Shown here: positions 1 through 6,116 of the stretch, piece by piece
Position numbering within the stretch: the stretch's first letter is position 1
Layout of the letters: each line of letters starts with the position of its first letter
DNA from: Paenibacillus sp.
GTDB lineage: Bacteria; Bacillota; Bacilli; Paenibacillales; Paenibacillaceae
DNA length: 6,116 nucleotides
Reading direction: 5' to 3'
Assembly (NCBI GenBank): GCA_029256665.1
Contig: JAQSXN010000262.1
Location: 1 to 6,116, forward strand
Program-made: the position numbers and the translations under genes
Notes under the pieces: generated by a model
What the model was told of the DNA's origin: nothing
Databases searched by the model: none
Seen by the model: only the letters and a program-made list of their open reading frames with translations

Positions 1-3000
1 TATTTCGCCTTCGACCACCAGCTTAACTATCAATACCGCGCGTTCGGCGTGCCCGGACTGGGCTTTAAGCGCGGATTGGAGCAGGATCTCGTGCTCGCTC
101 CTTACGCAACGATCATGGCTTTGCCTTACGCTCGACAGGAAGGTCTCCGCGCGCTCGCCAAGTTCGAGAGCATAGGCGGACGAGGCCGGTACGGCTATTA
201 CGAGGCGCTGGACTTCACCCCTCGGAGACTCCGGCAAGACGGCAAACATGCCGTCATCCAGAGCTTTATGGCCCATCATCAAGGGATGAGCATGCTTACC
301 CTGTCCAACCTGCTGCTTCCTCAAACGATGATCGACCGGTTTCACCGCAACAAGGAGGTTATGGCCGCCGAGCTGCTGCTGCAGGAGCGCATACCGGATA
401 AAGCCAAGCTGATTCGTCATCCCGCGCTGCATCGCCTTCAGGTTGACCGGGAGAAAAAAGCGGCGCCCGCGGAGCCGGTTCGCGAGTTTACGTCTCCGCA
501 CACGCCGACGCCGGAAACCTGCGTGTTGTCCAATGGCCGCTTCAGCACGGTCGTGACGGCAAGCGGGAGCGGCTTCAGCAGCTTCGACGGGATGTCCGTA
601 TCGAGGTGGCGCGAGGAACCCGTGCGCGATTCGTGGGGATCGTTTATTTATATCCGCGACGTCGGCGCCGATGACGTGTGGTCGGCCTCCTATCAGCCTT
701 GCAGAGGCGAGTCGCCGGATCAGCGGATCAAGTTCGAGCTGGGCAAAGCGACGTTCGAGCGAAGTCGCGGCGGGATCGCCGCCCGAATGGAGATTTGCGT
801 ATCGCCGGAATTCGACGCCGAAGTTCGCCGCATCACGTTGACGAACGAAGGCGCCGAACCCAAGATGGTCGAGGTCACCACTTACGTGGAGCTCGCTCTT
901 GCGAATCCCGTCGCGGACGACGCCCATACCGCGTTCAGCAAGCTGTTTATCCGCACGGCATACGAAGAAGGGAGCGGCTGCCTAGTCGCGAGCCGCCGCA
1001 AACGCGAGGCGAAGGAACAAGCTTTGTGGGCCGCGCATACGCTCTCCGCGGACGGCGCGATGATCGGCTCGCCCGAATTCGAGACCGACCGGTCCGCGTT
1101 TATCGGCCGCGGGTATGAGGTCGCCTTGCCGCAAAGCATCTCCGCGCGCCTGAAAGGCAAGACCGGCTCCGTCGCCGATCCCGCGTTCGTCATGCGGCGC
1201 CGGGTGCAGATCGAACCCGGCAGGCAGGCGGTGCTGCATGCCGTGACGTCGGTTGCCGCCTCGCGCGAAGAAGCGCTGGAAGCCGCCGTCGCCCTTACGA
1301 AACGCGAAGCGGCGGAACGGTCGTTCCAGCTTGCCTGGACGCGCAGCCGGATCGAGCTTCGCAGCCTCGGGCTGGAGCCCGCCGACGCTTACGTCTACCA
1401 GCGGCTGGCCGCGCAGGTGCTCTATACGCCGCCGCTTAGCGCAGTCCGCGGCGCGCGGATCGAAGCCAACGCCAAAGGCCAGCCCGGCCTATGGGCGTAC
1501 GGCGTGTCCGGCGACAAGCCGGCCGTCGTTGCCGAAATCGACAATCGCAGCCGGTTGCCTTTTATTATGAAGCTGCTCTCCTGCCACGAGTATTTGCGCA
1601 GACTTGGCATAAGGTTCGACCTCGTTATTTTGAATTACTCCGAGGAGGGCTACGCGCAGGAGCTGCAGGATGCGCTTAGCCGGGCGGTGGAACACGGCGT
1701 CGACCGTTTCGGCGCCGGCCACGCAGGCATTCGCGTCCTCCCTGCCAAGCAGCTGCCGGAAGAGGATCTGACGCTTCTGCTCGCCTTTGCCCGCCTGACG
1801 CTGCGCTCGAACGGTCCTTCTTTGGCGGCGCAGCTGAAGCTGCCAAGACGAATCGGCGAAACGGGAGACGGCGGCTTGAAACGCGCCGTGGAGCGAGGAC
1901 CTTCGCGGAAAGCCCGGAAGGGCGAACCTGCGGCCCGACAAGCGGCGGAGGCGGCGGCTTTTCCCGACGGGGAGATGTCGGCATCGCGTTTCTCCGCGGG
2001 CGGAGGCGTCTCTCTCGATGCCAAGGACGTCATGTTCTACAACGGCTGGGGCGGCTTTGCCGATGGGGGCAAGCAATACAAGCTGCAGATCGCGGGCGGT
2101 CATCACCTGCCCGCGCCATGGATCAACGTTCTGGCCAATCCCGGCTTCGGCGCGTTCGTCTCGGAGCTCGGCACCGGCTACACCTTCTGGCGCAACAGCA
2201 GGGAGTGCAAGCTGACGCCTTGGTCCAACGATCCCGTTCTCGACGAACCGGGCGAAATCGGCTTCCTGCGGGACGAGGATACGGGCAGCCTATGGACGCT
2301 GACGCCTTCCTCCGGCAGCAATCAGGCGCCGTACCTCGTAACGCACGGATTAGGCAACACGATATTCGAGCACGAACGCGAGGGCATCCGCCATTCGCTG
2401 ACGCTCTACGTGCCGATGGAGGATCCCGTCAAAATCATGCGGCTTAAGCTTCGCAACGATTCGTCCGAGACGAGACGGCTATCGGTCGCTTATTACGCGG
2501 AATGGGTCATCGGCGTGCAGCGCCAGTCGAACGCCTCGTTTATCTCGAGCGAATGGGATGTGGATGCCGAAATTTTAACCGCTCAGAACAGATATCAGGA
2601 CATTTTCCGGGAGGCTACTCCGTTTCTCGGCGTGTTCCCTCAATCGGTCCGGGAACCAGAGAATGTCTCTTGGACGTCCGACCAGCTCGGCTTTATCGGC
2701 CGCAACGGCAGCGTGCTCCGGCCGGCGGCGCTTACCCGGGGAGAGCTCGACAAACGGGCCGGCGTCCATTACGCCAGCTGCGGTGCCGTGCAGCGAAAGA
2801 TTGCGCTGCAGCCCGGCGAAGAGACCGAAATCATTATGCTGCTCGGCTGCGCGACCTCCCGCTCCCATGCCGCCGAGCTCGCGCGCAAATACGCGGACGT
2901 TGGCCAATGCGACGAAGCCTGGCAAGGCACCTCCCGTTATTGGGAAGAGACGCTGGGGCAGATCGTCGTCGACACGCCTTCGGAAGAAAGCAATATTTTG

Positions 3001-4431
3001 CTGAACGGATGGCTGCTGTATCAGTCGATGGCTTGCCGGATGTGGGCGCGAACCGCGTTCTATCAAGCTGGCGGAGCGTTCGGCTTCCGGGACCAGCTTC
3101 AAGATTCGCTTGCGATTCTGCATACCAGGCCCGAGCTGACGAGAAAACAAATCTTGCTCAGCGCCTCCCATCAATACGAAGAAGGAGACGTGCAGCACTG
3201 GTGGCACGAGGAGACCAGCCGCGGCATCCGCACCTTGTTCTCGGATGATCTGCTCTGGCTGCCTTACACGGTAAGCCGATATCTCGAGCATACCGAGGAC
3301 GGCTCCATCCTGGATGAAGTTGTCCCTTACATTACGAGCGAGACGCTCAAAGAAGGGGAACACGAGCGCTACGAGGAGACTGTGCGTTCCTCCCATAGCG
3401 ACTCGATCTTCGAGCATTGCTCGAGGGCCGTCGACAAGTCGTTGTCCCGGATCGGCGAACACGGCTTGCCGCTAATCGGGGTCGGCGACTGGAACGACGG
3501 CATGAATCTTGTCGGCGACGAAGGCCGGGGCGAAAGCGTATGGCTCGGCTGGTTCCTGTGCGAGGTGCTCGGCCGCCTCGAGCCGGTGTGCGAAGCGCGA
3601 GGAGATACGGAGCGCGCGGCACGTTATAAGCTGGAACGCGGCAAGCTTGCCGCCTCCATCCACGAACATGGCTGGGACGGGCAATGGTACCGGAGGGCGT
3701 TTACGGACGCCGGCACTTGGCTAGGCTCGCTCTATAACGACGAATGCCGGATCGATGCCATCGCGCAATCCTGGTCCGTCATCTCCGGAGCGGCGCCGGC
3801 GGATCGGGCGCTGCAGGCCATGCAGTCGTTCGACCGCGAGCTCGTCGATCGCGAGATGGACGTCATCCGGCTCCTGACGCCGCCGTTCGATGCGACCGAG
3901 CCAAGCCCCGGTTATATTCAAGGATATCCGCCGGGCATTCGCGAGAATGGCGCGCAATATACGCACGGCGTCCTCTGGAGCATCGTCGCATGGACAAAAC
4001 TGGGGCGCGGGGACAAGGCGTTCGAGCTGTTCCGCATGCTCAATCCCATCAACCATACGCGAACCGACCGCGAGGTGCGCACCTACTACGGCGAACCGTA
4101 CGTCATGGCCGCCGACGTCTATACGGCGGAGCCGCACCTTGGACACGCAGGCTGGACCTGGTACACCGGCGCGTCCAGCTGGATGTATCAGAGCGGCATC
4201 GAGTGGATTCTCGGCATCCGGAAGCGCGGCAGCCGCCTGCTCCTTGATCCGTGCGTGCCGGCCGATTGGCCGGGCTTTAAAGTAAGCTATCGCTTCGGCG
4301 ATACGCGCTACCAGCTGGATTTCCGGCGCGACGGCGATGACGGCGGATTTGCATTGACAGCCGGACCGAAGGCCTATATCACGCTCGAAGACACCGGCGG
4401 CGAGCGAGAAATCAAGATTAGGCTGACGTAG
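1..4431 (+). CDS. Cyclic beta-1,2-glucan synthase-like protein (NdvB/ChvB/Cgs family), C-terminal part; 5' end outside window
   Basis: The reading frame is open from base 1 to a TAG stop, giving 1476 residues of a longer protein. The GTG at 49 is an internal valine, not a start. Residues 1 to about 105 are the end of a glycoamylase-like domain (GYYEALDF at 65-72, MAHHQGMS at 90-97). A first GH94-type beta-sandwich begins near LSNGR (176-180), followed by a helical region with GLWAYGVSGDKP (496-507). An Arg/Ala-rich linker (615-659) leads to a second sandwich (YNGWGGF, 680-686). The C-terminal GH94 barrel carries GFRDQLQDS (1028-1036), QHWWHEE (1065-1071), GDWNDGM (1162-1168, containing the family's general-acid Asp) and PPGIRENGAQYTHG (1310-1323). 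In characterised relatives of about 2,800 residues, an N-terminal membrane GT84 domain makes linear beta-1,2-glucan, the middle domain cyclises it and the GH94 domain trims chains by phosphorolysis. The GT84 part is not visible here, so a glucan-trimming enzyme without synthase activity remains possible. No frameshift is seen. Confidence 0.9.
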   Translation, partial: YFAFDHQLNYQYRAFGVPGLGFKRGLEQDLVLAPYATIMALPYARQEGLRALAKFESIGGRGRYGYYEALDFTPRRLRQDGKHAVIQSFMAHHQGMSMLTLSNLLLPQTMIDRFHRNKEVMAAELLLQERIPDKAKLIRHPALHRLQVDREKKAAPAEPVREFTSPHTPTPETCVLSNGRFSTVVTASGSGFSSFDGMSVSRWREEPVRDSWGSFIYIRDVGADDVWSASYQPCRGESPDQRIKFELGKATFERSRGGIAARMEICVSPEFDAEVRRITLTNEGAEPKMVEVTTYVELALANPVADDAHTAFSKLFIRTAYEEGSGCLVASRRKREAKEQALWAAHTLSADGAMIGSPEFETDRSAFIGRGYEVALPQSISARLKGKTGSVADPAFVMRRRVQIEPGRQAVLHAVTSVAASREEALEAAVALTKREAAERSFQLAWTRSRIELRSLGLEPADAYVYQRLAAQVLYTPPLSAVRGARIEANAKGQPGLWAYGVSGDKPAVVAEIDNRSRLPFIMKLLSCHEYLRRLGIRFDLVILNYSEEGYAQELQDALSRAVEHGVDRFGAGHAGIRVLPAKQLPEEDLTLLLAFARLTLRSNGPSLAAQLKLPRRIGETGDGGLKRAVERGPSRKARKGEPAARQAAEAAAFPDGEMSASRFSAGGGVSLDAKDVMFYNGWGGFADGGKQYKLQIAGGHHLPAPWINVLANPGFGAFVSELGTGYTFWRNSRECKLTPWSNDPVLDEPGEIGFLRDEDTGSLWTLTPSSGSNQAPYLVTHGLGNTIFEHEREGIRHSLTLYVPMEDPVKIMRLKLRNDSSETRRLSVAYYAEWVIGVQRQSNASFISSEWDVDAEILTAQNRYQDIFREATPFLGVFPQSVREPENVSWTSDQLGFIGRNGSVLRPAALTRGELDKRAGVHYASCGAVQRKIALQPGEETEIIMLLGCATSRSHAAELARKYADVGQCDEAWQGTSRYWEETLGQIVVDTPSEESNILLNGWLLYQSMACRMWARTAFYQAGGAFGFRDQLQDSLAILHTRPELTRKQILLSASHQYEEGDVQHWWHEETSRGIRTLFSDDLLWLPYTVSRYLEHTEDGSILDEVVPYITSETLKEGEHERYEETVRSSHSDSIFEHCSRAVDKSLSRIGEHGLPLIGVGDWNDGMNLVGDEGRGESVWLGWFLCEVLGRLEPVCEARGDTERAARYKLERGKLAASIHEHGWDGQWYRRAFTDAGTWLGSLYNDECRIDAIAQSWSVISGAAPADRALQAMQSFDRELVDREMDVIRLLTPPFDATEPSPGYIQGYPPGIRENGAQYTHGVLWSIVAWTKLGRGDKAFELFRMLNPINHTRTDREVRTYYGEPYVMAADVYTAEPHLGHAGWTWYTGASSWMYQSGIEWILGIRKRGSRLLLDPCVPADWPGFKVSYRFGDTRYQLDFRRDGDDGGFALTAGPKAYITLEDTGGEREIKIRLT

Positions 4432-4452
4432 ATAGAATCTGACATGCTGAAG

Positions 4453-4491
4453 GGCGGTATCGGGACAAGGTTCCCGGTACCGCCTTTTTTT
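4453..4491 (+). terminator. Rho-independent terminator after the glucan synthase gene
   Basis: A 13-bp stem (4453-4465 with 4472-4484; one G-T wobble at 4460/4477, otherwise fully paired) encloses a 6-base loop and is followed at once by seven T residues (4485-4491). It starts 21 bases after the stop codon, as expected for the end of the glucan synthase transcript. On the minus strand no T-run follows the stem, so it should work in the plus direction only. Confidence 0.92.
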
Positions 4492-4492
4492 G

Positions 4493-4588
4493 TTACCGCA
4501 TAGTAAAGCCGAATTTCTTTAAAACGTTTTTAGCGACAAGAAATTCACTCGCATTGGCGATAAATACTACCTCATGCTTACGAAGCAG
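4493..4588 (-). pseudogene. Possible 3' remnant of an unidentified gene (31 codons, no start)
   Basis: Reading the minus strand from 4588 down to a TAA at 4495-4493 gives 31 codons with an ordinary protein-like composition, including HEVVFIANASEF followed by a Lys-rich helix-like tail. A TAG at 4591-4589 lies directly upstream, and no ATG, GTG or TTG is available except a penultimate ATG. It therefore cannot be an intact gene. The adjacent minus frame is open from 4706 to 4581 (42 codons, many charged residues), so one frameshift near 4580-4590 would join the two into a longer decayed reading frame. The stop lies beside the terminator, a plausible convergent gene end. Chance is an equally good explanation, and I do not recognise the family. 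Confidence 0.2.
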
Positions 4589-4763
4589 CTATGATTGGCA
4601 GAGCTGTTGATCGCTCATCCCCGATGCGTTCCGATACGGATTTATCTCTTGTCCATATTGCTTCGCGGGCTTGACGCTCGCGCGCCTCGTTGATTTTCCG
4701 CTCCCGCTATCGAAGGAAATGCAACCCGAGCGGCGAAACAACAGTATGAAGAAGCGAATAGGT

Positions 4764-4770
4764 AAAGGAG
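4764..4770 (+). promoter_or_regulatory. Ribosome binding site AAAGGAG that decides the start of the serine hydrolase
   Basis: AAAGGAG is the only strong Shine-Dalgarno match near the beginning of the gene. It ends 11 bases before GTG 4782, a slightly long but workable spacing. The in-frame ATG at 4746 lies upstream of it and has no comparable site, and ATG 4719 has GAAGGAA only two bases away. The motif therefore favours GTG 4782. Confidence 0.55.
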
Positions 4771-4781
4771 TGGATGAACCG

Positions 4782-5855
4782 GTGAAACAAATCTTGTTGG
4801 ACGTTTTAAATCAGCCCACGGTACGCCGCTGGGCATATGCGCCGGGACATCGCCTGGCAATAGGGTGGATTTCCGGAGCCGAAAGACGGAGCTGGTCCGC
4901 CGATGACGGAGTAGCAGAGCATCCCGGCGCTCGCGCGCTCTACGAGATCGGCTCGATCACGAAAACAATGACCGGCCTCCTGCTCGCCGTCGGGGAACGC
5001 GAAGGGCAATGGACCGGCGAAAACAAATTATCCGAGCTTGTCCCCGAATTGGCCGGCAGCCCTTATGCCGAAGCCACATCGTTGCGCCAGCTTGTCACCC
5101 ACACCGCCAACTTGCCGCGAATTCCCGGCAATATGCAAGCGACGATCGCGGACAAGTCCAATCCTTACGCGAACTACACGGAAGCGCATTTGCTGGAAGC
5201 GGTCCTATCGGAGCCATCAAGAAAGGGCAAGCGCCATGCCTATTCCAATTACGGCTTCGGTCTCCTTGGATATGCGCTCTCCGCTCGATTAGGCATAAGC
5301 TTATCCGAGGCGTTGCGCGATCGCATCTTCCTTCCGCTCGGCATGAACGACACGTTGCTCCGCTCCGGCGAATTCAAACCCGATCCCGCCATCCTCGTCC
5401 CCGTCTATAATGCCAAAGGAACGCCTACGCCGCATTGGGACTTTACCGACGCGACGGCCGGAGCCGGGGCCGTCTGCTCCTCCATCCCGGACATGCTCGA
5501 CTATCTAGCCTCCAACCTCCAGCCTGACAGTCACCCGATCGGCGAGGCGATTAAGGACGGTCATAAGGAGCATTACGCGATCTTTGCCAGCAAAGGGATC
5601 GGAGTCGGATATAGCTGGATGTTCTACCGCGAACAGGACGGCAGCGCCACGCATTGGCATAACGGGGGAACCTACGGCTCCAGCAGCTTTATCGCCTTTA
5701 ACCGCGACAAGGGCAAAGGTCTCGTCATCCTGTCCAATCGCGGCGCCGATATATGGAGCCAACTTCCGCTGGTCGGCATGCGCAAGATGAACGTCGACAA
5801 GCTTGCTCGGAAGCTGCTTGACGGACTGTATCGGCACTCCGAATCGTTGCGATAG
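4782..5855 (+). CDS. Beta-lactamase family serine hydrolase (PF00144; class C / DD-peptidase / esterase-like)
   Basis: This is a complete gene of 357 codons from GTG 4782 to TAG 5853-5855. All three family motifs are present. Ser58-Ile-Thr-Lys61 in YEIGSITKTMTGLLLA supplies the acylated serine and the base lysine. Tyr154-Ser-Asn156 in HAYSNYGFGLLGYAL is the YxN motif. His293-Asn-Gly-Gly in WHNGGTYGSSSF replaces the KTG box of true class C enzymes. This HxG form is common in family VIII esterases and uncharacterised peptidase-like members, so an antibiotic-resistance role is not implied. No signal peptide or membrane segment is visible, so it is probably cytoplasmic, and the substrate is unknown. 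The length fits the family. The start could instead be ATG 4746 (12 residues longer, beginning MKKRIGKG). A terminator upstream and no close partner gene suggest monocistronic transcription. No T-tailed terminator follows; the repeat array begins almost at once. Confidence 0.9.
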   Translation: MKQILLDVLNQPTVRRWAYAPGHRLAIGWISGAERRSWSADDGVAEHPGARALYEIGSITKTMTGLLLAVGEREGQWTGENKLSELVPELAGSPYAEATSLRQLVTHTANLPRIPGNMQATIADKSNPYANYTEAHLLEAVLSEPSRKGKRHAYSNYGFGLLGYALSARLGISLSEALRDRIFLPLGMNDTLLRSGEFKPDPAILVPVYNAKGTPTPHWDFTDATAGAGAVCSSIPDMLDYLASNLQPDSHPIGEAIKDGHKEHYAIFASKGIGVGYSWMFYREQDGSATHWHNGGTYGSSSFIAFNRDKGKGLVILSNRGADIWSQLPLVGMRKMNVDKLARKLLDGLYRHSESLR

Positions 5856-5905
5856 GCTGTCGGACCGTTACATTCGTCCGGACACCCACCACCCGTCGGG
5901 CTAGT

Positions 5906-5927
5906 TGTAGTATAAATTTATGCTACA
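5906..5927. promoter_or_regulatory. Array palindrome copy 1 (one T-G pair off perfect)
   Basis: The left arm is TGTAGTATAAA and the right arm TTTATGCTACA. Ten of eleven positions are complementary and the sixth is a T-G pair. It lies 50 bases after the serine hydrolase stop. A binding-site role is inferred from symmetry and repetition only. Confidence 0.5.
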
Positions 5928-5957
5928 TTCGGCGGTCCACCCACCAGGCGGGCGTAT

Positions 5958-5979
5958 TGTAATATAAATTTATATTACA
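5958..5979. promoter_or_regulatory. Array palindrome copy 2 (perfect 22-bp palindrome)
   Basis: The left arm TGTAATATAAA is exactly complementary to the right arm TTTATATTACA. Compared with copy 1, G-C at arm position 5 is replaced by A-T on both sides, and the T-G at position 6 becomes T-A. The symmetry fits a homodimeric DNA-binding protein or a cruciform/hairpin, but no regulator is identifiable from the motif. Confidence 0.55.
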
Positions 5980-6008
5980 TGGGCGGTCCACCCAACCGGC
6001 GGGCGTAT

Positions 6009-6030
6009 TGTAGTATAAATTTATGCTTCA
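6009..6030. promoter_or_regulatory. Array palindrome copy 3
   Basis: The left arm is TGTAGTATAAA, as in copy 1. The right arm is TTTATGCTTCA, which breaks symmetry at arm position 3 (T opposite T) in addition to the T-G at position 6. The central ten bases and the outer TG/CA remain symmetric. Confidence 0.45.
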
Positions 6031-6060
6031 TTCGGCGATCCACCCACCCGGCGGGCGTGT

Positions 6061-6082
6061 TGTAGTATAAATTTATGCTTCA
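6061..6082. promoter_or_regulatory. Array palindrome copy 4
   Basis: Its 22 bases are identical to those of copy 3. The two whole units differ only at two linker positions, so they are probably a recent duplication. A fifth copy begins at 6113 with TGTA and is cut by the window end. Confidence 0.45.
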
Positions 6083-6116
6083 TTCGGCGATCCACCCACC
6101 TGGCGGGCGTATTGTA

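Larger units (their letters stand above)
4492..4781. other. Intergenic spacer, AT-richer than the flanking genes
   Basis: This spacer separates the glucan synthase terminator from the serine hydrolase start. Its left half (about 4500-4660) is clearly AT-richer than either gene. I see no tRNA, riboswitch or convincing promoter. A short inverted repeat, CAGCT (4587-4591) with AGCTG further right, is too weak to call. In-frame alternative starts of the downstream gene (TTG 4671, ATG 4719, ATG 4746) lie here, as does a short protein-like minus-strand open stretch (4493-4588), listed separately. Confidence 0.6.
5868..6116. repeat. Tandem array of 51-52 bp units, each with a 22-bp AT-rich palindrome; continues past window end
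   Basis: Head-to-tail units start with CCACCC at 5937, 5988, 6040 and 6092 and measure 51, 52 and 52 bp. A more diverged unit occupies about 5882-5936, and a decayed right half unit (TTACATTCG, 5868-5876) precedes it. Each unit joins a GC-rich linker of about 30 bp (CCACCCACCnGGCGGGCGT) to a palindrome starting TGTA. The palindromes lie at 5906-5927, 5958-5979, 6009-6030 and 6061-6082, and a fifth begins at 6113. Their start-to-start distances are 52, 51, 52 and 52. The units at 5988 and 6040 differ at only two positions. The period is not a multiple of three, so the array is not coding. Linker and palindrome are both conserved, so it is not a CRISPR. It could be a protein-binding array, a minisatellite of a palindromic element or a series of RNA hairpins; the sequence does not decide. 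Confidence 0.93.

Noticed and set aside
49..51. GTG as the start codon of the first gene
   Set aside because: The frame is open to base 1 and the residues before it (YFAFDHHQLNYQYRAFG) are typical of the glycoamylase-like domain, so the gene begins upstream.
2575..3462. 295-codon minus-strand open frame, and a similar 205-codon one at 1489-2106
   Set aside because: They are shadows opposite the conserved glucan synthase, caused by high GC at third positions. The translations show no family motifs.
4590..4595. TATGAT as a -10 box
   Set aside because: No -35-like hexamer lies 16-18 bases upstream (CTACCT at 17).
4671..4699. TTGACG as a -35 box for the serine hydrolase
   Set aside because: At 17-base spacing the -10 would be TTTTCC, and the better TGATTT is only 14 bases away. 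This is not enough to call a promoter.
4688..4708. Minus-strand GSGKST, resembling a Walker A P-loop
   Set aside because: The frame has no fitting hydrophobic strand before it, no start and a stop soon after at 4591-4589. A six-residue match is expected by chance.
5906..6082. Palindromes as intrinsic terminators of the serine hydrolase
   Set aside because: The hairpins would be AU-rich and weak, and no T-run follows them.
5937..6100. G-quadruplex on the minus strand from GGTGGGTGG
   Set aside because: Each linker offers only three short G-tracts before C-rich sequence interrupts, so it falls short of four tracts.
5882..6116. CRISPR array
   Set aside because: The intervals between palindromes are conserved rather than unique, so there are no spacers. 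No cas gene is in view.

Overview
The window is GC-rich and holds two plus-strand protein genes followed by a tandem array of palindromic repeats. The gene content (a very large NdvB/Cgs-like glucan synthase and a stand-alone beta-lactamase-fold serine hydrolase), the Shine-Dalgarno type AAAGGAG and the U-tailed terminator suggest a GC-rich Gram-positive of the Paenibacillus/Cohnella kind. That assignment is inference from style and family distribution, not from a marker gene.

Bases 1-4431 are the C-terminal 1476 codons of a gene whose start lies upstream of the window. The product enters the window inside the glycoamylase-like (cyclisation/transglycosylation) domain. It continues through two GH94-type beta-sandwich regions and ends with a GH94 (phosphorylase-type) alpha/alpha barrel. 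This is the domain order of cyclic beta-1,2-glucan synthases. A strong intrinsic terminator (4453-4491) closes this transcript.

Bases 4492-4781 are an AT-richer spacer with no convincing gene on either strand. It contains a short minus-strand open stretch that reads like protein and could be a gene remnant, and the ribosome binding site of the next gene. Bases 4782-5855 encode a complete cytoplasmic PF00144 serine hydrolase with its catalytic motifs intact. The upstream terminator suggests it is transcribed independently of the glucan synthase, so a functional link between the two is not indicated.

From 5868, 13 bases after that stop codon, to the window edge runs a head-to-tail array with a period of 51-52 bp. 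Each unit has a 22-bp AT-rich near-perfect palindrome and a conserved GC-rich linker of about 30 bp. Four palindromes are complete, a fifth is cut by the window end, and a decayed half unit sits at the left edge. The even spacing (about five helical turns) and the paired substitutions that keep one copy perfectly symmetric make this array the most interesting part of the window. Its function cannot be read from the sequence alone.
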